Source: Lepidodermella squamata
Lineage: Eukaryota; Gastrotricha
Assembly: GCA_047495785.1 (NCBI GenBank)
Contig: JBLDXI010000014.1
Span: 496,001 to 560,000, forward strand
DNA length: 64,000 bases
Direction of reading: 5' to 3'
In this document: positions 47,501 to 57,944 of the stretch, piece by piece
Position numbering within the stretch: the first letter of the stretch is position 1
Layout of the letters: every line of letters begins with the position of its first letter
Translations under genes and position numbers: made by a program
Notes under the pieces: generated by a model
Told to the model about the DNA's origin: nothing
The model's database searches: none
The model's input: the letters and a program-made list of their open reading frames with translations, nothing else

Positions 47501-50500
47501 TCGGAAAGGCATGAAAAGTCGGAGAAGTCAGATAAAGGAGAAAAATCAGACAAAGCAGAAAAGACGGACAGAGCAGAAAAGACGGACAGAGTAGAAAAGG
47601 CAGAAAAAACGGAAAAGTCGGACAGAGCAGAAAAGGCAGACAGAGCTGAGAAATTCGACAGACTTGAGAAGTCGGACAAACTTGAGCGGAGTGAGAAGGC
47701 TGATAAGATTGATCGGCACGAGAAACACGAGAAATCGGCGGAAAAGAGTGAAAAGAGCCTCAAACCTTCGCCACAACTTCCCAAGACTTCGCAACACCAG
47801 TCGCTGCCCGCTATCAAAAGTAAAGAAAGTAAAGAGCAGTCGAAGCACAATAGCGAATCGTCGAAGCACGACTCCAAGCACTATCAGCACAAGTCTTCGT
47901 CAGCAACTCGTGAGAGCGATATCGAGCGGAAGAAACGGAAGAAAATGGCTGAGAAAGCAGCTCGGAGGCAGCAAAAGAAAGAGACGTCTTCAGAGCGAAA
48001 GAGCGGCAAACGCGGTCGACAGGCGGGTGGTGGCCGCGAACTGCAGCGCTTGCTCACTGAGAAGTCTTACTTCTTGGACGAACATGACGATTCGTCGATG
48101 GACGCAGCAACTGAGCGTGCCATCGCTGAGGCGGCTGGCTACGCGTTCTACTCGATGTACGACAAGGTGAAGCGTCGTTCGTGTAAAGTTTCCGACAAGG
48201 ACCGCCAGCTGGACAGCAATTTCCGACAACGGTAAGTCGTCTAGGTTTAACGAAGTTTTTGCCAGGTTTTAACCCTAATAGCGTGTCACTGTGTGTAATT
48301 GCAGCGTTTAATTTTACCCCATGCCCGGGACTCGCTACTGCTACTACTACTACCTGAGTGACAAAGTGTAAATCTGAAAATGGGTTTTTGTGATCACTTT
48401 GCTGACAGCCTGGTTTGAGCATCACTTGCCTGGTTTGAAATGATTGAAGAAAAACGCGAATAAAATAGGCGTCGCCAAAACTGAAGGCTGACAACTCATA
48501 ACATGGCGCGGTTTGGTCATTTTCGTTTTTACGTTTCAATTGTGAAGTCTGCAGAAGAAGAATCCTGACGCGGGCTTGACGCTCGCTGCTCTTCGTTCAT
48601 TTATTCGTTCGTTCGTTCATTGTTGACGAACAGTCGACACGGCGGTTTTGCGGCGCGGAGTTGCCGTCGTGTCATGTTCTCGTTTTATTGTACACGCATA
48701 TGTATCTGGCTCGCTTTGCTGCTCTATTTCCCCACAACCAAAAATAGCAATGTGGCTTAGAAATAAATGTTCCCTCCGCAATCGTAGCCCCGCGCACATA
48801 TATGCGACGACAGAAAAATACGCTGGGCATTTGTTCTGTGCTACTTGTGCGATACGCGAGAGCAAACAAGACCTGAGCGCCGGTCAGCACGTTGCCATTC
48901 TTGTGGTCTGCCGCGGCGGCGGCAACGTTGTCATTGCATGTTTTGACATTGCCAAATATGCATTATACAATTACATAGTGTTTCCTGAGTCTCTTTCTGC
49001 CTACGACTTGCAAAAGTGGTGTGTACGTTTTTACGTTCACAAGCTGCAAAAAGTTATACATTTCACCTTTCGTCACTCGTCCATATATGAGTAGTAGAGA
49101 ATGCGAGCATCGCTTAGAAAAAGGGCGTTTGTACCAATCGCCGCAACTTATCGGTGAGCCGCGCTACTTTGATTTTTTCCTTGAAATTTTCCAACTTCCG
49201 CCTTAATTCACTACGTTAATTCATTTTTCAGGCTCGATGAGCTTAAACGGCAGCGCCGTAAGGGTAAGCGAAGCAAAACGGACGAAAACGGAGTTGGCGC
49301 TAGTCGGAGTGAATTCGAGTCCAGTGACGACAATTCTGATGACTCTGAAAATTCGGATAACGAGTCTGCAAACTCGCGTCTCGAACGGCCTCGCAGCGGC
49401 AAACATCAACGTCAACGCAGCATGACTTCGTCTAGTGAAGACCACAGTGTCGGTAGCATTGGTTTCTCGACGGATTCGTCCTCTGATTCGCAGTCTGACT
49501 CTGATAATGACAGCGACAGCAATAGCAATAGCAGCTCGTCTGATTCTGAACAGGGCAGTGGAAGCGACTCGTTTTCATCCTCTTCCGGCAAGCTTAACAA
49601 GTCCGAGGATTCTACAAGCCGTAATGACAGTTCTTTGGTGCTCAGCAAAGATGGAAATACACCAGAACCACCTCGACCGACCTCGGCTCCAATCGTTACT
49701 GCGAGTGCAACGTCATCAGCACTCATCCACGATGAATCAGCGAAGCAATCTGACAAAGACGTCGAGGTACAACCTGTCGATGAAGTGCGCTATGTCGACA
49801 ACGCGAAACAACTTATTGTTAAGTCAGAGTTGTGCGAGGAGAAGCAGTCTATGGAAATATCGGCCGAGCCAGAAATTCAGCCACCTGTTATTGTCAATGA
49901 TGACGTTCCTTGTCAACCAGCGCCTGCTGAGCCTGTGCTTGCTGCTGAGCCCATCGTTGCCATGGAAGTTGTGCCTCAAAGCATCTCTGAAGTGAAAGCT
50001 GAAGTTGAGCCTCCGCAACCGAGTGTTGCCGTGGAAGAGGTCCAGCCAGTGATCACTGCTCCGATGGTACAGCCGATGGAAAGCGTTGAAGTTCCTGTCC
50101 AGTCCAATGTTGCTTCTGAAAAAGTCGATGCTCCTCCTGCTCTTGCTCCTGCTCCTGTTATCTCATCATCCGATACGAATCGCCTCTCTACCAGTGTCGA
50201 ATCGAGCCAACCTGTCGAAGTCAAAGCCATGTGAGTATTTCTTTATTTTTACCCCAACTGAAATGTTAGTTCTGATTTTATCGTAACGCGTTAGTGTAAC
50301 TAAAATGGTTTATTTGCATTCACAATTAATGCGTTTACTTGATGTTTTGCTTTAGGCCCGCCGAGACGGAAACTTTGCCAGTTGTCAAGGTTTCCGATGA
50401 ATTGCCAGTTGAAGCTATTCCTCAGCGCGAGTCCTTGCCGATAGTCAATAAGGAAAGCGTGGAAACAGCGGAGGTAGAGAAACCGATAATCGCTCCACTT

Positions 50501-52602
50501 GCGCCGGTCCTGACTTTTGGAGACATTGTCTCCCGTGTTTTGGAAAACGCGGAAGATGAGCCTGCTGCTGTTGCCGCCCCGTCGTCACCACCAGCGATCA
50601 AGGCCAAGCCACCATCGACTCCACCACAGCAACCGCAGCAACCGCAGCAGCCGCAATTGCCCGTTATTGGTATCGATACGATTGTTAATCGTCTTATCAG
50701 CCAAGAAATGGACAAATTGGCAAAATCGAACGCGACCCCGCCTGTGCCTCTTGCGCAAGCTATGCCTCAACAGAGTGTGGTGAAACAGCAACCGCAGGCT
50801 GCTACTGTCTCTCGACCGAACACCGTTACTATTGAACAGCCGATTCTGCCATTCCAATCTCTTGTCAAGCCTCCGACTGCCGAACAGTTACTTGTTCATG
50901 GTTTTCAATTGCCAGTGGCTCAGGCTCAGCCGCAGCAGCAGATACAGCCTGCTTCATTACCACCTCAGCAGCCACAGCAGCAGCAGCAGCCGCCACCAGT
51001 TCAACCCCAAGTCTCACAAGCGCCTGTCCAAACAATGCCTACCATACACCAGCAGCATCAACAGGTACAACAACAACAGCCGCAACAGCAGCAACCTCAG
51101 CCGCAGCCTCAAACCCAGGCCGCGCCAATGTGGCCTGGGGCCGCAGCTTCGTTCCTGCCGCCTCACTTCAATCCAGCGGCACTGTGCGCTCCGCCTGGTA
51201 CGGCGAGGCCTCAGCAGCAACCAATCCCAGCCCCGCCGAACCCGCAGCAGCTATTACAGGGAAATTTACCGAACGAGCTTACCGCAACAATGGCAGCTGC
51301 CTGGGCGTTGTTCGGAGGTGGTGCATCGGGTCCGAACCCCTTTGCCGCAGCCGCAGCCGCTGCTGCTGCTCAGACCCCAACTCCGGCATCAACGCCGGCG
51401 TCTAGTTCTGGGCCAAATTCGCTGTTTGACTTTTTGAGCGCCAATGCCGCTGGTCAAAACGCTCCACCGGTGGGTTTTCTCAACTCCCCGCTCATGCCGG
51501 GTGGCCTGTTTCCGACCAACTCTCCTTCGTCTGCATTGCCGTCCCACCATCCGCTGGCTATGCTAGGCCAATCTCAGCCATCACAACAGGTAGATCCTGC
51601 GTCTTTGTTCGCTGCGATGGCTCAACGGGCACTATCGGCGGATCCTCATGCCGCTGTCGCTGCTCAGTTGCAGCAGATGATGCAGCAGCAACAGCAACAA
51701 CAGCAGCACCAACAGCAGCAGCAACAACAGGCGGCCCAACAGCAGCAACAACAACAGCAACAGCAGCAACAAGCCCAACTGCAGCAACAACAGCTCGTGG
51801 CTGCTATGGCGATGCATCAGTCAAACATGCTCAATCGGCTTGGGCCGACCAACTTTTACGGAGCCAATGATTTACCATTGATCTTGGCTAAGGTGAGTTT
51901 CAGAACGCCATAGTTAGCATTTTCACAAATTTTTCCGTCTTTTCAGAAGTACCCCGTGGTGTGGCAGGGAAGTCTGACGCTGAAAAATGACCATTGCCCC
52001 GTTTCGATGCATCATATAAATTACAACAACTCACCGTTCGCACACGACCTTATCTCTGGTCTTCAACGATCGAACCAACTGCGCGTCTCCCAACGCATGC
52101 GCATCGATCAAACTAACTTGGCGCCAATTCGGAAGGCAGTCTTCAACGCTGCAGCCGCATTCGGCGGTGATCCTACCAGCCAATGCTGCGTGCTTCTCGT
52201 CCTTGCCGGACACGGTCGAGATCCGTCGGAAGACGCGCGATCTATTCAAATGTTCCATACCTCGTTTGTATCATACCTTACGCAGAAGGTTTGTAGTAAA
52301 TCTCAATGTATAGTCATTTTTATTGATATTTTTCATCTTAGGGTGCTGCTGGTATCGTTGATTCGCTGCAGTCGTTGTCGGCTCAGCCATGTTTGCTTCA
52401 TTTATTTCCACCTTGCGATTTTGTCGACCGCGAATTCATTCAAACATGTGCGCCCGAAATCGGGAAAGCCCTGAGCGTAGCAGCGACAACTGCTCAGCTT
52501 GGCCACCGGCTGCCTTATTGCCTTGCTGTGTTGTGCAACGCACAAAGCGCTCAACAACCGGTACTTTCCGAGAATTCCGCCCTACTCATGTCGTCGGCTT
52601 GA
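41549..52602 (+). CDS. SPEN: Split ends / SHARP (Spen) transcriptional corepressor
   Basis: Large nuclear RNA-binding corepressor, about 2,958 residues. Exons: 41549-41634, 41694-41775, 41991-42124, 42185-42510, 42564-42675, 42732-42972, 43025-43390, 43448-43578, 43629-45424, 45536-45939, 45998-46421, 46473-46804, 46928-48231, 49232-50230, 50356-51892, 51947-52288, 52342-52602. Four RRMs: about residues 8-85 (HLWVSGLP), 187-275 (FGILVRNLP), 299-372 (RTLFVGNLPLT) and 382-460. The middle is low-complexity: Ser/Arg- and Asp-rich, a Lys/Glu/Ser heptad-like stretch (about 1665-1755), Pro/Gln-rich and a poly-Gln run (about 2685-2735). The SPOC domain (about 2758-2940) starts YPVVWQGSLTLKNDHCPV and binds SMRT/NCoR-type partners in the family. 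Splice sites inside RRM2 are irregular. Poly(A) signal at 53101-53106. Confidence 0.93.
48232..49231 (+). other. SPEN: Unusually long Spen intron
   Basis: 1,000-nt GT-AG intron in the middle of Spen, about 18 times the usual intron length here. It contains a GTTC-rich tandem patch near 48600-48620 and several GCGGCGG patches. No conserved exon recognised; the open frame at 48648-49094 has no protein features. Could hold an internal promoter or an alternative exon. Confidence 0.5.
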
Positions 52603-53604
52603 AAGCTTTTGCTTAAAGACTACATTCGAACGATTTTTGATGATCACTGATCTACAAATAGTGAAATTGCATGTCATGCAACGACTGAGTTACTCTAGCT
52701 TGTGGATCATTCAAATTCTCGGTTAGCCACCACGTGTACTGATGTGTTGTTACCATCAATCGCTGTCTCAGATGTCATCTTTTCGATTTGAACGTGTGAA
52801 ACGTTCGTGTGACATTGTAAAAAATTATTTCTTAATTAGAAAGTCATCGTATTTCTTGGCGCCCTCGCCGTCATCTCATTGAGCTCATTGATTACATCCC
52901 TAATTTTTGCGATATCAACCTACAAAATCATGGAGCAATGGGCTATAGATGATGGAGGAGATTAGTAAAAACTAGAAGGCTTTGAATTCGTGCGTAGCGA
53001 ATGTCCATTTTCGCTGACTTGTAAATAATGATGATAAACGTATATGTATATCAGTTGGCATAGTCTGTGTTGACGCGGCTTTTGTTACAGAAGAATTTCA
53101 AATAAAAGGACGAACTGTCTCTCATTTTTTCATTGATTTGTCATTGTAATTATCGCTCGGGAACAATCTTTCACATTTCAGGTTGACATCTATTTGTTAG
53201 TGACCGATGAAGGTTATTCAAAACATTAAAGGCAAAGTAATAAGGTGAGATTTGATCGGCCGATTTTACGGGCAGCTGGTTAGGTTCTGACAATCGTCTA
53301 TCACAATCGTGAGCAGCTGTGCATCAATCTCTCCATTTGACTCGGGTAATGTTAATGACAAGAAGATACTGAAATGCCACTGCAATACAGCAGGTTAATT
53401 TTTAGCTTTGGATTCGGTTAAAATCAGGTGAGGCTCCGAATAGACTCCCGTGGATGGCTACCCAAGGCTCGAGCAGACTCCTTGCATATTTAGACTCCGA
53501 CAAAGGGTGATAAGCAGCATTTTCAGGTCATTTTCAGGGGCGTAAACAGCTGGTTGTTTTGGTTGTTCAAACAACTACCAATATGAAGTCTCAAAAACCC
53601 CTCT
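52603..53604. other. Spen 3'-UTR and degenerate repetitive sequence
   Basis: The Spen 3'-UTR runs to about 53120, with AATAAA at 53101-53106. From about 53400 the sequence carries scattered AGACTCC(G) motifs that also occur inside the adjacent 440-bp repeat. This suggests an older repetitive element into which the LINE inserted. Confidence 0.45.
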
Positions 53605-54044
53605 TCGGCCTATAAAATGGCTTAAATTGCTTATAAAATGGACGAAATGTTGGCAAAGTTGTCAAAAAAATTCTCGCTTCGCTCGAAATCCAGACATTTT
53701 CAATATTTTCTATTGAAAATGTTTCTTTTTTGCCTTTGGAAACTGAAAAATTAGCATTCATTAACGAAGTGAGACAAAATACACTGTGGAGACTCCGCCA
53801 ACGATTGCAGACTCCGACCACAGACTCGTTTATTTTCGGGCTTGGACCACACTGCACCAGGTGAATATTTTATAGGTTAATGATCAGCGTAAGTATCCAA
53901 GTTCCTCTCAGATCAAGCATATACTATAAGAAGTAAAAATAATCAAAAGTTGGTCAAAAATCGCCACGGTTGACCGGGCCCGGTCGGGAGTGGCCAAACT
54001 TTTTTTTTACATACAGCAAAGTTTGGGCATTGTTAAATATAATA
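53605..54044. repeat. 440-bp direct repeat, left copy
   Basis: By eye identical, base for base, to 56484-56923. The similarity starts at TCGGCCTATAAAATGG and ends at TTAAATATAATA, and the flanks differ on both sides. It contains a 14-bp GC palindrome (GACCGGGCCCGGTC, 53972-53985) followed by a run of T. Frames inside it look spurious. Together with the right copy it brackets the LINE. Confidence 0.9.
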
Positions 54045-56483
54045 GTAGTAGCAGGTTTATTGATGATTGATGAATCGCCATTGTAATAATTGATTTTAAC
54101 AAACATAGAAAATAAAAAGGAACAACATTTATAAACCAGCAAAAGAAACCTTACTTAGCACTCGGGATTCACCGAGCTGCTGATGAAAATATCAGAATGA
54201 CTATTTGTTTACAATTTTCCTAAATACGTTGAGCCATTTGTTGAGTTCACTAGTTCGGTCGATGGTTAATTTTGAGCTAAATACGTTGCCGAAGTAGACG
54301 TCGTAAATTGGTGGGAGCGAAGGGCGTAGGCTGGCGATTGCAGGTGATGGGTTCGGACAGTCGGTGATAAGGTGGCGGATGTAGTTCCAACTGCTGCCGT
54401 CAGTCGGCGTAGTAGCGCAGCGATGGCAATTGCCCAAGTATTGGCGCGGTGACGACAAGGAATTGCAGCGGATTTTCAACAAAGTGGTGGCAAGTTCGCG
54501 AGGAAGCATCTCAAAATAGATTTCTGCAAAGTTTGCATTGTTGACGTCGGCCAGCACGGGGTGTTGACCGTACTTGGTTACGAGTCCGTCTCTCGTTTCG
54601 TCTAAACGCTTCTTTTCCAGTGATGTTTTCAATAGTTCGTTCCTCTGTGCGTGAGGCAAGTTGGAAATGTTCCCTAAATTCAGATCGGTAGCTGCTTTCT
54701 CGGCCCTTTCAGCCAGATTACGAGGAGCTTTCCGCCCCATCCAATCGAAGTTGAGGAGCGATTGGTGTAGCAGACTGAGAGAACTGGCGTTCTTCATACG
54801 ATAGAGAAATTTGATTGCAGCCGCCGTTCGGTGGTCTTCCGGGTGTGTAAGCGGGAACTCTTTATGCAGCATACGGTGAGATGTAGCCGTGTGCAAGCCC
54901 AGGGCTCTCTTTGCGAAACGCATATGCGTCGGGGGCGAGGACGCTGGGTAGAATAAGCCCCAGATCTCGGCACCATATCCAAATTGCGATAGGACGCAGC
55001 TGTTGTAAAGTTCGCGAACTGCCCACGGAGGCAGGTGGTTGAAGAACTTGAATAACTGCGGTATGGTGCCGGCCGCGCGTTGCAATTTCAGGTTGGCCTC
55101 AGCGATAACTTTTTTGTAGAGCAGCTGTTCGTCGAGCCATACGCCAAGATATTTGAAGCTGGAGACTCTTTCGATGTCGAGGTTATTTAGACGAAACGTT
55201 ATGCCGCTAGAGGAGGGATCGGCATCGCCCTTGTAAAACAACATCCACTTTGTCTTGTCGACATTAACCGTGAGACGATTATCAAGAGAGAACCGCTCGA
55301 GTTCTGCCAGGTAGCGCTTCATATCGGCTATAGATAGTGCCAGAAACACGACATCGTCGGCGTAGAGCAGTGCACGAATCGTGTGGCAGCCTACTGGGAG
55401 GCCTTGCGTTCCACTCAGGCGGTCCAGGTTGTCGAGTAGCTCGTCTATGTATACGCAAAATAGAAGATGTGAGAGCGGGTCGCCCTGCTTGACTCCCCTG
55501 TCGGTGCGGAACGGCTCCGAGAGAATACCTTGTGACGACACAACCGCTGAGCAGCCTTCGTACATATCTTCGATTACTCTGATAAACTCATTAGGAATAC
55601 CTCGTTTTGTGAGTTTTGCCAGCAATATTTTGTGGTCGACCGTGTCAAACGCTGAGCTGAAGTCGACAAACGTGGCTATGACTTTGCGGCGGAGCTCAGG
55701 GTTGCGTTCAGTCCAGTAAGCGATGGCGGCATGGAAAACTGCAATTGCGTCGATGGCAGATGTGCCGGGTTGGAAACCGAATTGCTCGCGTCGGAGAGGA
55801 CTGCGTTGTTGAAGCCACTTTCTCAGCCTTGAGTCGAGAATCTTCGAGAACAACTTAGCCGTACAGGATTGTAATGCTATGGGTCGGTAGTTTTTCGGAT
55901 CCTTGGCGTCACCTTTTTTGAAGATAGGAATGATTACCACTGATTTCCAACCTTTGGGGTACTTCCCTGTTTCCAGTATTTTTGTGAACATGTCAGCTAG
56001 GAATGGCGCGATTGTGGTTTCTTCTCTTCTCAGGTCATCGTAGGTAATGCCATCGAGTCCGGCCGATGAAGTTAGATCACAGTCGGCGATGCAGGCGGTG
56101 ATTTCTTCTACGCTAATAGGTCTCAGCAGTTCATCGTGCTGGGTTCTGCCAGTGACCCGTTTGAGCGGTGGTTCATCACTGAGCTTGCGCCATTTTTCAT
56201 AGTCAGTCACGTCCGCACTGCTGAAAAGCAACGGGCGAGATTGGCAGTGCCAGTTCCACGAAGATGTTAGCCGGACCAGAGTTGCAGGTGGGTCGAGTGA
56301 AGATGAGTAGCCGCGTTTCCGTTGTTGGAGGAGAGCTTTCACTGATGAATCAGGCCAACCGTCGCCGAAGATTTTTGGGTCACTGCTTGGTGGCTGGGGA
56401 GCCGGATCGGGGGCGGTATACCCGCGGGACATTAGATTCGCGTAGTGTTCCTTGAAGATCGCCAGATCTGGAATGTCCTCAGG
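54045..56483 (-). mobile_element. LINE insertion with intact reverse-transcriptase ORF
   Basis: Non-LTR retrotransposon copy lying exactly between the two 440-bp repeats, about 2.44 kb. One frame of 743 codons from the first ATG (56432) to the stop at 54201 has no disruption, and it stays open upstream to the repeat boundary, so the element is probably 5'-truncated. The RT domain has LDGITYDDL, PIFKKGDAKDPKNYRPIALQS, REQFGFQPG, FVDFSSAFDTVDH, the GVKQGDPLSHLLF motif and the catalytic ALLYADDVVFLA. A C-terminal CxxC...H...C zinc-knuckle (CHRCATTPTDG...RHLITDC) follows. No endonuclease domain is visible in what remains. The 3' end is CTACTACTA rather than poly(A). Clade not assignable with certainty. 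Confidence 0.9.
54201..56432 (-). CDS. LINE reverse transcriptase, 743 aa
   Basis: Uninterrupted reverse-transcriptase protein of the LINE insertion. RT blocks are in order, with the YADD active site (catalytic Asp pair) preceded by GVKQGDPLS and an FVDFSSAFD block holding the first catalytic Asp. After RT comes a thumb-like region (FKYLGVWLD, the usual strand following RT in LINEs) and a C-terminal Cys/His motif, then about 55 residues. The absence of stops or frameshifts, with identical flanking repeats, indicates very recent insertion. Lacking a visible endonuclease and its 5' end, this copy is probably not autonomous. Confidence 0.88.
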   Translation of the reverse strand: MSRGYTAPDPAPQPPSSDPKIFGDGWPDSSVKALLQQRKRGYSSSLDPPATLVRLTSSWNWHCQSRPLLFSSADVTDYEKWRKLSDEPPLKRVTGRTQHDELLRPISVEEITACIADCDLTSSAGLDGITYDDLRREETTIAPFLADMFTKILETGKYPKGWKSVVIIPIFKKGDAKDPKNYRPIALQSCTAKLFSKILDSRLRKWLQQRSPLRREQFGFQPGTSAIDAIAVFHAAIAYWTERNPELRRKVIATFVDFSSAFDTVDHKILLAKLTKRGIPNEFIRVIEDMYEGCSAVVSSQGILSEPFRTDRGVKQGDPLSHLLFCVYIDELLDNLDRLSGTQGLPVGCHTIRALLYADDVVFLALSIADMKRYLAELERFSLDNRLTVNVDKTKWMLFYKGDADPSSSGITFRLNNLDIERVSSFKYLGVWLDEQLLYKKVIAEANLKLQRAAGTIPQLFKFFNHLPPWAVRELYNSCVLSQFGYGAEIWGLFYPASSPPTHMRFAKRALGLHTATSHRMLHKEFPLTHPEDHRTAAAIKFLYRMKNASSLSLLHQSLLNFDWMGRKAPRNLAERAEKAATDLNLGNISNLPHAQRNELLKTSLEKKRLDETRDGLVTKYGQHPVLADVNNANFAEIYFEMLPRELATTLLKIRCNSLSSPRQYLGNCHRCATTPTDGSSWNYIRHLITDCPNPSPAIASLRPSLPPIYDVYFGNVFSSKLTIDRTSELNKWLNVFRKIVNK

Positions 56484-56923
56484 TCGGCCTATAAAATGGC
56501 TTAAATTGCTTATAAAATGGACGAAATGTTGGCAAAGTTGTCAAAAAAATTCTCGCTTCGCTCGAAATCCAGACATTTTCAATATTTTCTATTGAAAATG
56601 TTTCTTTTTTGCCTTTGGAAACTGAAAAATTAGCATTCATTAACGAAGTGAGACAAAATACACTGTGGAGACTCCGCCAACGATTGCAGACTCCGACCAC
56701 AGACTCGTTTATTTTCGGGCTTGGACCACACTGCACCAGGTGAATATTTTATAGGTTAATGATCAGCGTAAGTATCCAAGTTCCTCTCAGATCAAGCATA
56801 TACTATAAGAAGTAAAAATAATCAAAAGTTGGTCAAAAATCGCCACGGTTGACCGGGCCCGGTCGGGAGTGGCCAAACTTTTTTTTTACATACAGCAAAG
56901 TTTGGGCATTGTTAAATATAATA
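56484..56923. repeat. 440-bp direct repeat, right copy
   Basis: Second copy of the 440-bp repeat described at 53605, at a constant offset of 2,879 bases with no differences seen by eye. The right flank (56924 on, ATTTGATTATAAATG) reads as a natural continuation of the original site. Confidence 0.9.
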
Positions 56924-57085
56924 TTTGATTATAAATGAATAAATTAACGTTTAATTACTAAAATGTATGAATGAATAACTAAATCAAAATGACCTTGAAT
57001 TAAAAGACCGCGGGTTTTTGTTCTCCTGTCTTAGTCGGACGGATTTTTAGCTTTAGGTCCATCTTTTGGAGTTACTGTTTGCTGT

Positions 57086-57286
57086 TCACCTGGAAAGCTG
57101 CTTGCTTTCGTTAGCATCGATCCAATGTCCGATGTACCATGATTCTTCTTTTGGGTAAAGGAGCCACGCTCTGCGCTCCACGTTGTGCTCATCTGACATA
57201 TTAAAACCAGAGGAAATAGGCAATTCAACGCCTACTAATATATCCCCCCATGTTGTTGCACAATGCACAATTGCTGTACTTGGGGA
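57086..57286 (-). other. Orphan exon-like frame beside the LINE repeat
   Basis: 67-codon open frame on the minus strand, bounded by TAG at 57287-57289 and TGA at 57086-57088. Its protein-like composition includes CATTWGDILVGVELPISSGF and RRAWLLYPKEESWYIGHWI. It starts 14 nt before a possible acceptor (AAGTACAG) and ends at a good donor context (CAG/GTGAAC at the AGGTGA stop), so it could be an internal exon. I find no partner exon: downstream on the minus strand lie the repeat and LINE. It may be the remnant of a gene broken by the insertion. I recognise no family. Confidence 0.3.
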
Positions 57287-57944
57287 CTATCGGAACTCGG
57301 AAGGCCTGCTGAACAATAAACAAGCTAGATGTACACCACTGAAGGCAGCCGATTCTCTACATCAAATATCCAGAGGTAACCTTTCACGAAGAAATTTTGC
57401 GTACAACTGGTCAAATGCAATTGCACGCATGACATATTTCGGCCATATCCTGCGACGTCACTTGTCAGCTACTCAGCATCTGTTGGACTGCTACTTTCAA
57501 CCTGGGAACTGGGAAAATGCCGATCGCTATGCTCTCGCTTTGTTTTATAATGGAAGCCGTCTTGCGTTTCAGTTTTTAGTGGTGCTGATACCTTGCATTT
57601 GATTTCTAAGCCCGTGGATTTCTAAGATCATTGATAATCACTCAAGCTTTAGTTTGATTATTTTTGACATTGCTCACCAGAAAATATACCGAAAGTGCGT
57701 CAAGTTGGGTTTAGCGATTGTCCTCACATTGGCGCCCTCCACCATCCGCCATCTCTGCTCATTACTTATTGTTAATGAGCTTTCGCCTCTACAATTTTTT
57801 CGCGCTCATTATGTTCGAAAGATAAGAAGGCTTGCACTTGAATGGAAATGTCTCTGTTTTCAACTGATGTGTAATTTTGATGATTGGAAAGGGTTGGCAA
57901 GCTTTGAATTCCTTAATTTTTATAGCTTTAGGATTTTATGTGTT

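Noticed and set aside
48648-49094. 149-codon frame in the long Spen intron as a nested gene
   Set aside because: No domain, signal or splice pattern, and it lacks any protein-like conservation I can recognise.
51632-51817. Poly-Leu frame on the minus strand
   Set aside because: It is the antisense shadow of the poly-Gln (CAG/CAA) tract of Spen.
53591-53857. Open frame MQCGPSPKINESV... (repeated at 56479-56736)
   Set aside because: It lies wholly inside the duplicated 440-bp repeat, has no start context or known domain, and appears twice only because the repeat does.
57654-57944. In-frame N-terminal extension of Ariadne
   Set aside because: The family starts at the acidic MDSDE segment; the upstream residues look like translated non-coding DNA with a splice acceptor just before the ATG.
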